Assembly (NCBI GenBank): GCA_963825075.1
Contig: CAWGRX010000041.1
Location: forward strand, 1 to 64,000
DNA from: CAWAVN01 sp963825075
Lineage (GTDB): Bacteria > Planctomycetota > Planctomycetia > Planctomycetales > Planctomycetaceae
DNA: 64,000 nt
Reading direction: 5' to 3'
Made by a program: the position numbers and the translations under genes. This document shows, piece after piece, positions 1 through 8,714 of the stretch (positions are counted from its first letter, which is position 1; each line of letters opens with the position of its first letter). Under the pieces are notes generated by a model. The model had not been told where the DNA came from, did not search any database, and saw only the letters and a list, made by a program, of their open reading frames with translations.

Positions 1-94
1 ACAGGGGAGACTCGGCGGCAGGGCATGCAGAAATCGCCCAAACCAAAGCGGAGAAAAAGCACACAACGAGCGGTCGATTGACTTTCATCTTCAT
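1..94 (-). CDS. N-terminus of a secreted protein or lipoprotein (runs off the left edge)
   Basis: Reading leftwards from an ATG at 94, 31 codons are open to the window edge. They encode a textbook export signal: a basic start (MKMKVNRP), a hydrophobic core (LVVCFFSALVWAISA), then Cys-Pro-Ala-Ala-Glu. ISAC could be a lipobox, or the AXA-like site could be cut by signal peptidase I. The gene is divergent from the FG-GAP gene at 240, so 95-239 would hold both promoters. Function cannot be told from this fragment. The call rests only on the signal-peptide pattern and an uninterrupted frame. Confidence 0.6.
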   Translation of the reverse strand, partial: MKMKVNRPLVVCFFSALVWAISACPAAESPL

Positions 95-239
95 ATCACC
101 GATTGTTAATGCAAGAAAATCTGATGGATTAGGGAGCAGGTTTCGGAGAGTAAAACCCAATATAACGGCTGCGGGTTTCATGATTTATTAGGGCAAACTT
201 TAGCCAAAATGAAAACCCCGCGATGAAAGGGCAAGCGAG

Positions 240-1943
240 ATGACGCGATTGGCTTTGTTCGGATGGTCGGCGTTGTTCGGAATCGCGGCACCGGTGTTGG
301 CTCAGCCGCCCGCATCTTCAAATGACAAAACGCAGCAGTTCTTCGTGTTTCGCGGTGTAACCGAAGCAGCCGGCCTCTTGCCCGCCGCGAAAGGCATCAT
401 GGGACACGGAGCGGGTTGGGGAGATATCAACGGCGACGGCTGGCCGGATTTGTATGTCGCGACGTTCCACTACCGGGACACGCAGCCGAATTTGTTGTTC
501 CTCAATCACAAGGGCCGTTTCGAGTTGGCCGACCAGAAAGCCGTGCGGATTTCCACGCGGGCGACCGGCGTGATGCTCGCCGACTTGGACAACGACGGGG
601 ATTCGGATCTGTACGTCGCCAGCATGCCCGCCCCCGCCGGCAGCCAGCTCGCCGAGCGCATCGGTCATCCCTTCGCCGGTTGCTCGCTGTTTCGCAACGA
701 CGGCGGCGGGAAATTCACCAACATTTCCGAGGGCAACGGCGCCTGCCCGCCCGCGTTCGGCGGTCGCAGCACGGCGGTGCTTGATTACGACGGCGATGGC
801 CTTTTGGATTTGCTCGTCGGCGAAGATCCGATCCCCGGCTATAACGGTTCGGAAACCAAAACCTCCAAGCTGTTCCACAACGAAGGCAACCTCAAGTTCC
901 GCGATGTCTCCCGCGAAGTGGGGATTGAAAAAGATCATGCGGGCCTCGGCGTCGCGGCGACGGATGTCAATGCCGACGGCCGGCCCGATTTCTTTTTGGT
1001 CTCGACATTGGGGATTTATCTCTATCTCAACGACGGGCACGGCAAGTTTCAGATCGCCCCCGAAGTCAGCCGCGTCATGGCCTGGCCGGAAGCCAAGGGC
1101 GACGATATGGTTTGCGGCGTCGCGGTCGGAGATGTCAATGGGGATGCCCTGCCGGATGTCGTTTTGGGCCAGCACTTCAGCTCGCCTTGGGTGAAGGGTG
1201 TCGCGAATCGGCTGTATCTCAACCGGGGCGTTGTAGACGGCGTGCCGACGTTTCAAGATGTCACCGAAGCCGCCGGTTTGGTGCCCCTGCCGATGAAAGG
1301 CCCGCACGTGGAGATTCAGGATTTCGACAACGACGGCCGGCCCGACATTTACACGAGCATCGTCAAGTTCAAGGACGGAAAACCCTACCCGGTGATCTTC
1401 AAGAACCTCGGCAGCACGGTCGGACAGCCTCGCTTCGAAGAACGCGCGATCGGCGTCAATGATTTTCCCACGGCGGAAGACAAGGCGGTCAAGCGATCGG
1501 GACCGTTTTTCGAGAAGATGATCGCCGAGCGTAAAATCATCTACACCGCGCCGGGGCCTGCCTGCGATTACGACCGCGACGGCCGCTTGGATTTGTTCCT
1601 CGCCAACTGGTGGGCCGAGTCGCCTTCGATGCTGCTCCACAACGAGACGCCGGGCGGGAATTGGCTGGACGTGAAAGTCGAAGGCAGCGACGGCGTGAAC
1701 CGCATGGGCATCGGCTCCCGCGTGTTCGTTTATCCGGCCGGGAAGGTGGGAGAAGAAAAATCTCTCCTCGCCGTTCGGGAGATTTCCAAGGGCTTTGGTT
1801 ATGCTTCGTCCCAAGAAGCCGTCGCCCATTTCGGCCTGGGAAACACCAAAACCGTGGATGTCGTCATCACCCTGCCCCACGACAAAGGCATCCTGACCAA
1901 GAAGAACATCAAAACCAACCAGCGGATTACGATTAAACAGTAA
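240..1943 (+). CDS. Secreted FG-GAP/VCBS repeat protein with ASPIC/UnbV C-terminal domain
   Basis: 567 aa exported protein. The N-terminus is a signal peptide ending near AAPVLAQ (about residue 22). At least seven Asp-rich calcium-binding FG-GAP motifs follow, beginning DINGDGWPD (about 62) and including DLDNDGDSD, DYDGDGLLD, DVNADGRPD, DFDNDGRPD and DYDRDGRLD, which predicts a beta-propeller. The last ~90 residues (NWLDVKVEG, GIGSRVFVYPAG, ASSQEAVAHFGLG) match the ASPIC/UnbV domain of CRTAC1-like proteins, which are very numerous in planctomycetes. Substrate or partner is unknown; binding to polysaccharide or protein outside the cytoplasmic membrane is inferred. The next gene starts 15 bp downstream on the same strand, so the two probably share a transcript. 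Confidence 0.9.
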   Translation: MTRLALFGWSALFGIAAPVLAQPPASSNDKTQQFFVFRGVTEAAGLLPAAKGIMGHGAGWGDINGDGWPDLYVATFHYRDTQPNLLFLNHKGRFELADQKAVRISTRATGVMLADLDNDGDSDLYVASMPAPAGSQLAERIGHPFAGCSLFRNDGGGKFTNISEGNGACPPAFGGRSTAVLDYDGDGLLDLLVGEDPIPGYNGSETKTSKLFHNEGNLKFRDVSREVGIEKDHAGLGVAATDVNADGRPDFFLVSTLGIYLYLNDGHGKFQIAPEVSRVMAWPEAKGDDMVCGVAVGDVNGDALPDVVLGQHFSSPWVKGVANRLYLNRGVVDGVPTFQDVTEAAGLVPLPMKGPHVEIQDFDNDGRPDIYTSIVKFKDGKPYPVIFKNLGSTVGQPRFEERAIGVNDFPTAEDKAVKRSGPFFEKMIAERKIIYTAPGPACDYDRDGRLDLFLANWWAESPSMLLHNETPGGNWLDVKVEGSDGVNRMGIGSRVFVYPAGKVGEEKSLLAVREISKGFGYASSQEAVAHFGLGNTKTVDVVITLPHDKGILTKKNIKTNQRITIKQ

Positions 1944-1958
1944 CCTTGGGGATCAATT

Positions 1959-3350
1959 ATGTTGATTGCGATTCAGAACCGATTTTTTCAGAATGTCATT
2001 TTCGGCGTTGCGTGTGTGACGCTGTTGGCGACCGGGCCGATCTTTGCACAGAAGAAGAAGGCGGAGGATCTCACCTATCCGCCCAAGCTGCCGGGCGGCA
2101 GGACCATCGTGACGGACACGTCCGCGGAATTTTTGACGCCGGCGGAGACTTTGAAAGACGGCGTGGCCATCGCCAAGACGCCGCCCACGGTGGATTTCTT
2201 GTTCTATCCCGGCCAGGACTATCCCGGCAAACCCTGGTCGAACTGGGGGGACTCCATCACAGCGGATGGGAAATACTACTCCGCCATCGGCGACCATCTG
2301 GCGATCAACGGCAAAGGCGACGGGACCCACGGCACCGGCACGGGGCATGTATTCGAGTACGATCCCCAAACAAAACAACTCCGCGAACTGGTCGATCTGG
2401 CGGCGTTCCTTAAACTCCCGGAAGGCCATTACACGCCGGGCAAAATCCACACCCCGTTGGCAATGGGCCGCGACGGTTGGTTGTATTATGCCACGCACCG
2501 AGGCTCGCCCCGCGCGACCACGGCGGAGTTTCATTACGAAGGCGATTGGATTTTCCGCACCAGTCCCAAAACGGGAAAAACCGAGATCGTGGCCCACGCC
2601 CCGGTCGCCAAGCATTCCATTCCCGCAGCGACGTTCGATCCCGACCGGCTGATTTTCTATGGAGCGACCGCCCCCGCCGTCGATCGCGAAGAAGAAGGCA
2701 TCCGCTTCTTCGCCTACGATTGCAAGAACCACAAGCTGCTCTACTCCGGTCCCGACGGCCCGGCCCGCTACATGATCTTTGCCCGCTCGACCGGGCGGGT
2801 GTATTACGTTCCCGGAGCTCAGGAAGGCGAGTTGATGCGGTTCGATCCCGAAGTCGGCAAGCCTCAAAAAGTCGCAGGCAGCCGCATCGGCATCCGGGCC
2901 GCGACACAGGAAACGCCGGAGGGCTTTGTCTATACCGCCTCGATCGGGCAGCGGTCTTCGGATGCCAACATCTGGTCCTTCAACACCAAGACGGAGGAGA
3001 TCAAAAAAATCGGCACGGCGGCGGTGGGGTCTCAAGCCTATGTCGCCTCGATCGACGCTGACCCCAGCGGGCGGTATTTGTATTACGTCCCCGGCGCCCA
3101 CGGCGGCAGCGACCGCGATGGCACCGCGGTCGTGCAGTTCGACGTGAAGACGGGCAAGAAGAAAGTCATCGCCTTTCTGGAGCCGTTTTACACCAAGAAA
3201 TACGGCTTCACGCTCAAAGGCACTTACGCCACCGCCGTGAGTGCCGAGGGCGATAAGCTGTACGTGACTTGGAACGTCAGCCGAGGCAGCCGAGCCTGGG
3301 ACTGCTGCGGCATGACCGTGATCCACATCCCCGCATCCGAACGGCGGTAA
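1959..3350 (+). CDS. Secreted beta-propeller-like protein, function unknown
   Basis: 463 aa. A signal peptide runs to about residue 31 (hydrophobic core VIFGVACVTLLATG, then IFAQ). The body has repeated WD/SMP-30-like blade patterns such as FEYDPQTKQLREL, FRTSPKTGKTEIV, MRFDPEVGKPQKV and VQFDVKTGKKKVI, each an aromatic-x-Asp strand followed by a turn and a basic strand, so a six- or seven-bladed propeller is likely. I see no catalytic motif that would assign an enzyme. GGGGAT precedes the ATG, and the gene is 15 bp downstream of the FG-GAP gene, suggesting that the two secreted proteins are co-expressed. Confidence 0.8.
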   Translation: MLIAIQNRFFQNVIFGVACVTLLATGPIFAQKKKAEDLTYPPKLPGGRTIVTDTSAEFLTPAETLKDGVAIAKTPPTVDFLFYPGQDYPGKPWSNWGDSITADGKYYSAIGDHLAINGKGDGTHGTGTGHVFEYDPQTKQLRELVDLAAFLKLPEGHYTPGKIHTPLAMGRDGWLYYATHRGSPRATTAEFHYEGDWIFRTSPKTGKTEIVAHAPVAKHSIPAATFDPDRLIFYGATAPAVDREEEGIRFFAYDCKNHKLLYSGPDGPARYMIFARSTGRVYYVPGAQEGELMRFDPEVGKPQKVAGSRIGIRAATQETPEGFVYTASIGQRSSDANIWSFNTKTEEIKKIGTAAVGSQAYVASIDADPSGRYLYYVPGAHGGSDRDGTAVVQFDVKTGKKKVIAFLEPFYTKKYGFTLKGTYATAVSAEGDKLYVTWNVSRGSRAWDCCGMTVIHIPASERR

Positions 3351-3374
3351 GAAAGCGGGGGAGATTGGGCGAGG

Positions 3375-3541
3375 GAAATCCGAAGCGCGAAATCCGAAAC
3401 AAATTCAAAAACCTCAAATCCCAAGGTCCCAAACTCTGCAGACTCTCCTTCATCGGAAAGGTCGCCGATCTTGAGGTTTGGAGTTTAAGAATTTGGTGAT
3501 TGGGATTTGTTTCGGATTTCGAGATTCGGATTTCGGATTTT
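3375..3541. repeat. Facing pair of ATCCGAAACAAAT intergenic repeats
   Basis: The left copy (about 3375-3436) reads GAAATCCGAAACAAATTC and continues into an A/C-rich tail. The right copy (about 3475-3540) is the same text in inverted orientation, directly after the aldose epimerase stop. A third copy lies at 4889-4966, upstream of that same gene. The elements are non-coding and AT-richer than the genes. They may form a long imperfect hairpin between the convergent genes ending at 3350 and 3542. Confidence 0.7.
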
Positions 3542-4813
3542 CTATTCCGCCTGGCCCCAGGAAAAGCGATAGATCGTCGTTTGCTGATAGGCCTCGCCGG
3601 GTTTGAGGATCGCGTTGTATTTGGCGGGGTAATCTTGATTGGGAGAGTCCGGCAGGTGTTGGCATTCCAGGCAGAAGCCGTGGTGCTGCGGGAAGCCGCC
3701 GTCGGACGGTAAGCCCTTTAGGAAGTTCCCCGTGTAAAACTGCACGGCCGGTTCGGTCGTCAAGACCTCCATCACCCGGCCGGAGGTTGGCTCACTGGCG
3801 CGGGCGATGAGCTTCGGCTTCTCGTTATAGCCTTCGTAATCCGTCCGCAGGAAGCAGTGGTCGTAGCCTTTGGGATCGGTATCTGGCAATTGATCGAATC
3901 GGCTGCCGATGGCGTGGGCGGTCGTAAAGTCCATCGGCGTCCCGGCGACGAGTTTGAGCTCCCCCGTGGGAATCAACGTCTCATCCACCGGCAAATACTT
4001 GTCGCATTCGAGCTTCAACTGGTGGTTCAAAATCGATTCGGAGTTCTTCGCCCCGGCTCCGTATTCCACACCGGCCAGGTTCCAATAGCTGTGGTTGGTG
4101 AGATTCAAAGGCGTGGCCTGGGTGGTGTGGGCCGTGTAGTCGATCTTGAGTTCGTTTTTGTTGTTGAGGGAATACACCACCTTCACGGTGAGTTGCCCCG
4201 GATAGCCTTCTTCTCCGTCGGGGCTGACGTAGGTCAATTCGAGCGAGACGCGATCGCCTTCCTTCGGCAGTTCGCGGGCTTGCCAGAATTTATCGTTGAA
4301 TCCGCGCTTGCCGCCGTGGAGATGATTGGGGCCGTTGTTCGTGGCGAGCTGATAATCTTTTCCGTCCAGGGTGAATTTCCCTTTGGCGATGCGGTTGGAA
4401 AACCGCCCGCAGATCGCGCCAAAATACGGATCGGGATTTTCGGTGGCCGTGTAGCCTGACGAATCGGCGAAGCCCAAAGTCACCAGCGATTTCTTGCCGG
4501 CTTTGTCGGGCGTGCTGAGCGACTGGATGATCGCTCCGTAATCGAGAATCCCCACGCTCATGCCGTTTTTGTTGTTGAGGATGTAGCGGGTGATGGGAAT
4601 CGTCCGGCCCTCGGCCTGGAGTTCGCCGAACGGTTCTTTTTGAATGGAAAGTCCCATAGAGGCGTTGTCCTTGTTGGGGTCCGCGGCGTCTTGAATTTTG
4701 GTTTCCGGGGCATCGGATTTCGGTTCCGTATCGCCGCTCGTGCAGCCGAGGGCGAAACTCAGAATCCCCACACTCAGCCAGATGGCTCCCCGCCGTCGCC
4801 TTCGCATGCACAT
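3542..4813 (-). CDS. Aldose 1-epimerase (galactose mutarotase), lipoprotein form
   Basis: 423 aa. The family interconverts alpha and beta anomers of hexoses. Family landmarks are present in order: GAICGRFSNRIAKGKF, the catalytic-histidine block TNHSYWNLAG, GYDHCFLR, and the C-terminal glutamate block HHGFCLECQHLPDSPN. Length after the leader is normal. Unusually for this mostly cytoplasmic family, it has a lipoprotein leader (hydrophobic WLSVGILSFALGC, lipobox cysteine near residue 24), so it probably acts in the periplasm or on a membrane face. AAGGAG lies about 7 bases before the chosen ATG. The gene is monocistronic and flanked on both sides by the ATCCGAAACAAAT repeat. Confidence 0.9.
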   Translation of the reverse strand: MCMRRRRRGAIWLSVGILSFALGCTSGDTEPKSDAPETKIQDAADPNKDNASMGLSIQKEPFGELQAEGRTIPITRYILNNKNGMSVGILDYGAIIQSLSTPDKAGKKSLVTLGFADSSGYTATENPDPYFGAICGRFSNRIAKGKFTLDGKDYQLATNNGPNHLHGGKRGFNDKFWQARELPKEGDRVSLELTYVSPDGEEGYPGQLTVKVVYSLNNKNELKIDYTAHTTQATPLNLTNHSYWNLAGVEYGAGAKNSESILNHQLKLECDKYLPVDETLIPTGELKLVAGTPMDFTTAHAIGSRFDQLPDTDPKGYDHCFLRTDYEGYNEKPKLIARASEPTSGRVMEVLTTEPAVQFYTGNFLKGLPSDGGFPQHHGFCLECQHLPDSPNQDYPAKYNAILKPGEAYQQTTIYRFSWGQAE

Positions 4814-5227
4814 TGCGCTCTCCTTGAAAGGAATTGGGCCCTAGGCGAGTATCTTGGAGAACGCCGGCGGTGGAATCAAGCGTTCCGGGAAGGGAAATCC
4901 GGAATCCGGAATCTCGAAGTCCGAAACAAATCCAAAATTCCAATGATCCAAACCCCGAAAGGCGGATCTCGGTAATATGACCGTGCGGTGCGTTTTTCTA
5001 AGTCCGTGTTGTTGACAGAGATACAAAAGATCAATGAAGTGAAAGCTTCTGTGGCAAACGGGCGGGGAATTTGTGCAAAATCTGCGGGTCTCCTCGCAAA
5101 TTGTCCTCGTCAGCGCGGCGGAAGGCCGTTATAATTTTGTAGTTTAGCAGAAATTGCGGGGATGATCCCGGCTGGGCCTCATCCTCAGATTCCATTTGGG
5201 GAACACACAAAAGGAGAAGGTCGAAGA
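4814..5227. other. Intergenic gap with a third ATCCGAAACAAAT repeat
   Basis: This separates the divergent aldose epimerase and IscA-like genes, so both promoters should lie here. Positions 4889-4966 carry a further copy of the AAATCCGGAATC/CCGAAACAAATCC repeat seen at 3375-3541. I find no convincing open frame. Confidence 0.6.
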
Positions 5228-5563
5228 ATGGCTGTAACACTCACCGAACGAGCCGCCCAGGAAATCCAACGCGTGTTGACCGAATCCAACAAGCCGGACG
5301 GCACGGTTTTGCGCGTCGGGGTCGCTGCAGGAGGTTGCAGCGGGTTTCAGTACGATTTTCGCTTTGACGAAGCCGGCGGCAATCCGGAACAGGATGACAT
5401 CGGCGAATATCACGGCGTGAAACTTGCTGTGGATAAGAAAAGCGGATTGTTCCTCGACGGCACGACCATCGACTTCTACGAAGGCCTGGAACGCCGGGGC
5501 TTCACGTTCGACAATCCGAACGTCGTCAAAAGCTGCGGCTGCGGCAGCAGTTTTTCCGCCTGA
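5228..5563 (+). CDS. Iron-sulfur cluster assembly accessory protein (IscA/ErpA/HesB family)
   Basis: 111 aa A-type Fe-S carrier. It starts MAVTLTERAAQEI and has the three conserved cysteines: one in VAAGGCSGFQY (about residue 39) and the pair in CGCGSSF at the C-terminus. These bind the cluster or iron before transfer to apoproteins in the cytoplasm. I chose the ATG at 5228 because AAGGAG lies 11 bases upstream and homology begins there; the longer in-frame start at 5162 adds residues outside the family. It cannot be assigned to IscA, SufA or ErpA from sequence alone, because no isc or suf neighbours are present. A strong terminator follows. Confidence 0.93.
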   Translation: MAVTLTERAAQEIQRVLTESNKPDGTVLRVGVAAGGCSGFQYDFRFDEAGGNPEQDDIGEYHGVKLAVDKKSGLFLDGTTIDFYEGLERRGFTFDNPNVVKSCGCGSSFSA

Positions 5564-5586
5564 AAAAAAATCACGATTCGGAATTC

Positions 5587-5619
5587 AAAAAGAGCAAGGA
5601 ACATCCCCTTGCTCTTTTT
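5587..5619 (+). terminator. Rho-independent terminator after the IscA-like gene
   Basis: A 13-bp perfect stem (AAAAAGAGCAAGG at 5587-5599 pairing with CCTTGCTCTTTTT at 5607-5619), a 7-base loop, and a run of five T at the end of the stem. It begins 23 bp after the stop codon. This is the cleanest intrinsic terminator in the window. Confidence 0.9.
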
Positions 5620-5641
5620 CCTGCGCGGTAACCGTTAACCG

Positions 5642-5664
5642 TCATTAGCCGCAGGGCGATAGCC
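5642..5664 (+). repeat. Partial copy of the TTAGCCGCAGG repeat family
   Basis: CATTAGCCGCAGGGCGATAG matches the core of the dispersed repeat at 17971-17991 (CATTAGCCGCAGGACGCTAG). It is fused to the left edge of the 218-bp element that starts at 5661. Confidence 0.6.
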
Positions 5665-5878
5665 TGGGCTGTTAAAAATCTGGTATTGACATTTGGAAAC
5701 GAGTGTTCCCAGGGCGTTGCGCTGGGCTGTTTTGTGGTTGCCCCTTCGGGGCGAAAAGCCAGCGGTCTTCCATCTGAAATCAGAATAGAGCCAAACACAA
5801 AATCGCCAATTTACGAGCGGTCAAAAAGCTGCGCAAAGACAAATCGGCGTCAACTCCAAATTTTTAACAGCCAAGCCT
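5661..5878. repeat. 218-bp MITE-like element with 23-bp terminal inverted repeats
   Basis: The left arm at 5661-5683 (core GGGCTGTTAAAAATCTGG) pairs with the reverse complement of the right arm at 5856-5878, 20 of 23 bases identical. The 170 bp between arms has no open frame of note. The size and ends fit a non-autonomous mobile element or a large extragenic palindrome. The adjoining 5875-5892 (GCCTAGGGCAATGCCCTT) recurs with one change at 57185-57203. Confidence 0.6.
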
Positions 5879-6026
5879 AGGGCAATGCCCTTGGCTGACA
5901 TAGAGCCGGGCCTTCGGCCCTAATTACGTTTGGTGCAGGCATCTCGTCTGATAATGCAACCGGGACAATTGCACGGCAAGCACAGGGAATTTGGACGGCT
6001 GATATTTCGAGTGGGACCACAGAGCC

Positions 6027-8714
6027 ATGACCGATGAATTTCGCGACGTCGATGTCGAGCAGCGGATCGGCGAGTTGATGGACCGGATTTCCGAGATGCG
6101 CGAGCAATGCCGGTATCGCTCTTCCTCGCGGCTCAGCCGGGAACTCAAGCGGTTCGCCAAGGCGGAGAAGCAGATCATTCCGTACCTGCACGCGAATTTT
6201 TATCTGATGAACGACGCCCAGTCTCTACTCGACGTGGAGACGGGTCTTGAGGCGGCGGTGGATTCCATCGCCTTTCTGGAAAGCGAAGACAAAGCCCGCA
6301 AGCTCCAGCCGGAATTGCCCGAAGACCATTATTATTACACCGTGAACTGGATGTCGTCGTGCGCTTACGACAACCTCGCCACGCACACCGCCGAGAAGGA
6401 AGGCTATAACTCCGAAGGCGTGCACGATTGCATCAACGATGGGATCCAGGTCTGCCGGCAGACTGGGAAGCTGGAATGCGTCACCTGCTTTCGCGAATAC
6501 GCCACCGATGTGTACCGGGCCGCCGATGACATTGACATGGCTTTGCATTATGCCCGGATGATCGGCGGGAACGCCCAGCCGGATTCCGACAACGATCGCC
6601 GCTGGGTGGGGGCGAAAGACACCGCGGAGCTTTTACTGCTCAGCGGGCAACTCGCCGCCGCCAGGGAAGCGGGCATCGAAGCCTTGAAGCTCGCGGAGAC
6701 CTATCATTCGGTGCTGTCGGCCCAGATGGAATCGGCGAGATTTTTGGCGACGGTTTTGGAACTCGAAGGTCGGCCGGAAGAGCTTGAGGCGTTGTTGGCG
6801 GAATGTGGGGTCGATGCGTCCACATTTCCCGAAATCGAAGCCGACGAATACCCGCAGTTGGAACTGCTCCATGCGATGCACGACGCCGTCGCCCTGTGTT
6901 GCCGGGGCGAATTTGACGCGGCCATTTCGCGCTTGGTCGATTGGGACCGCAAAATGCTCTCACAGAAATGCCTGTCGCATTGGTTTGAAGTCCGGCTGCG
7001 GCTGATTGCGGTTCATCGGCTTGCGGGGATGGAAGACAAAGCCCTCGCTCTCATTCGGCAGCTGGAGCCGAAGACCCGAGCCGCCCGCGATTGGCTCACG
7101 CTCCGCCGGCTGAACCTGCTCCGGTCGGGAGAAGTCCGCCCCAACCCTATCGCCACCTTGGCTTCGTTCGACACCGGTCCATTCTCCGAGTCCGCCCCCG
7201 AATCCGCAACAACGCCAACGGGAATCGGCGCAAGTCCCGAAACACCGAAAGCTGAAACCGAAAAATCCTCCGAAAACCCGGATGACGAGGATACCCCGCT
7301 CAAAAGCAAGCTCGACGAATACGTGAAAATGCTCCAGGAATCGGGCGGCGAGGAAGAAGTCTGCCGATCCGTGCAAAAGGCGATGATGGCCTATACCGCT
7401 TTGATGGTGGAGCATCCCCGCGATGCGGCCCGGCTGATCCACATGGCTCATGTCTTCAGCAGCCTCAGCGAGAATGCGGCCGATGTCTGGGAGTGGGCGC
7501 AGCCGTTCCTCAAAAAGTTTTCGCAGGATGCGGTCGTGATGAACGTCGTCGCGGATCTGGGGGACACGGCTCGCGAAACGACCGACGAAGACCCCGACGA
7601 CATCGCCACGGTCGAAGACCTCGAACGCATGCTGCGGGAATCGCTCGATCTCGACCCGAACCACGCCGGCAATTTTGCGCGGGCGGGGGCGTTCTTTTTG
7701 CAGCATGGCGAGATGGGCGAAGCGGAACGCTGCTACGCGCGGAGCTTTCGCCTGGACCGCACGCGCAGCGATGTGGCATTGCGGCTGGCCGACATTTATA
7801 ACGAGACCGACCGCGCCCGCGATGCGCTCGCCGTGCTCGATCTGTGCCTGCGGGAAGGCTGCGAGGATCCGGCGGTCTATTGGCAGGCCGGGCAAATCGC
7901 CTTCGAGCAGGAAAAATACGACTGGGTGCTGACGTATTACAACCGCCTGGAAGAGATTTGGCCCGAAAAGCCTTGGGTCCCGTTCTTTTTGGCCTGGGCT
8001 TTGTTGGAAACCGGCAAATACGACGAAGCCCTCAAAGCCTTGGATTCCGAAGCCTTCCGCAACAAGGAATGCCAGTACCACGTGGATGCTCTCAGGGCCT
8101 GCCTGTTCGGGGCGGGGGCCTTGAACGATCCGGAGCGGCTCCAGAGGGAACTCACCAAGTTGCTCGAACAGCCCTTGACTGAAGCGGAGTCCCTCTCGCA
8201 GCGGGATCTCACCCGGCTGTTTTATAAATTGACTCAGGCGGTGACGTGTCTGCCGGCTGAGGATGAGACGCGAAAGGCGTTTCAACAGTTGTCGCTCCAA
8301 GCGGGATTGGCGGCGGAAATCTTGTTCGAGCCGCACCGCGCCGCCGAGCCGCCCGAAGAGGGCATCAACTATTTTGTGGTGTTGATTCGGCAGCCCCTTG
8401 ATGAGAACTGGCCCGTTCATCCCGGCTGTTTGAGCGGTCAGGAGCAATGGCCCGCGTACGTTTGCCCGTGGGGCGTTTTGGCCCGTGACGAAGAAGAAGC
8501 CGAGCAGTGGGTGCGAAAATGGCAATCGCAATGCTACCCGCTGGAGATGGAAGTGCTCGACGTGCAGCTTCAGAATGAAGGCTACCGCGATTCGCCGGGC
8601 ATCGTCTGGCAGGGGGCGCACCAGCCGCCGTTCCTCGCGCTCGATGACGAAGACGATGACGATTTTGACTTGGACGATGATTTTGATGACGACGACCTTG
8701 ACGAGTTGGAATGA
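6027..8714 (+). CDS. Large TPR-repeat protein with acidic C-terminal tail
   Basis: 895 aa, no signal peptide, so probably cytoplasmic. Helical TPR-type repeats are seen at about 180-320 (for example ELLLLSGQLAAAREAGIEAL) and again at about 540-720 (AGAFFLQHGEMGEAERCYARSF, LADIYNETDRARDALAVLDL, YDWVLTYYNRLEEIWP). A low-complexity Ser/Pro/Glu linker at about 385-430 separates the two blocks. The last ~25 residues are almost only Asp and Glu. Such proteins are protein-protein scaffolds; the partner is unknown. Its stop overlaps the start of the next gene (ATGA), indicating translational coupling with the hydrolase. Confidence 0.85.
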   Translation: MTDEFRDVDVEQRIGELMDRISEMREQCRYRSSSRLSRELKRFAKAEKQIIPYLHANFYLMNDAQSLLDVETGLEAAVDSIAFLESEDKARKLQPELPEDHYYYTVNWMSSCAYDNLATHTAEKEGYNSEGVHDCINDGIQVCRQTGKLECVTCFREYATDVYRAADDIDMALHYARMIGGNAQPDSDNDRRWVGAKDTAELLLLSGQLAAAREAGIEALKLAETYHSVLSAQMESARFLATVLELEGRPEELEALLAECGVDASTFPEIEADEYPQLELLHAMHDAVALCCRGEFDAAISRLVDWDRKMLSQKCLSHWFEVRLRLIAVHRLAGMEDKALALIRQLEPKTRAARDWLTLRRLNLLRSGEVRPNPIATLASFDTGPFSESAPESATTPTGIGASPETPKAETEKSSENPDDEDTPLKSKLDEYVKMLQESGGEEEVCRSVQKAMMAYTALMVEHPRDAARLIHMAHVFSSLSENAADVWEWAQPFLKKFSQDAVVMNVVADLGDTARETTDEDPDDIATVEDLERMLRESLDLDPNHAGNFARAGAFFLQHGEMGEAERCYARSFRLDRTRSDVALRLADIYNETDRARDALAVLDLCLREGCEDPAVYWQAGQIAFEQEKYDWVLTYYNRLEEIWPEKPWVPFFLAWALLETGKYDEALKALDSEAFRNKECQYHVDALRACLFGAGALNDPERLQRELTKLLEQPLTEAESLSQRDLTRLFYKLTQAVTCLPAEDETRKAFQQLSLQAGLAAEILFEPHRAAEPPEEGINYFVVLIRQPLDENWPVHPGCLSGQEQWPAYVCPWGVLARDEEEAEQWVRKWQSQCYPLEMEVLDVQLQNEGYRDSPGIVWQGAHQPPFLALDDEDDDDFDLDDDFDDDDLDELE

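Noticed and set aside
318..1880. Long minus-strand frame opposite the FG-GAP gene, and similar shadows opposite 1959-3326, 6960-8861, 19464-20642, 37550-39070 and 47390-48523
   Set aside because: High GC3 in the true gene suppresses stops on the opposite strand. The products are His/Arg/Val-rich with no domains, while the sense frames have clear families.
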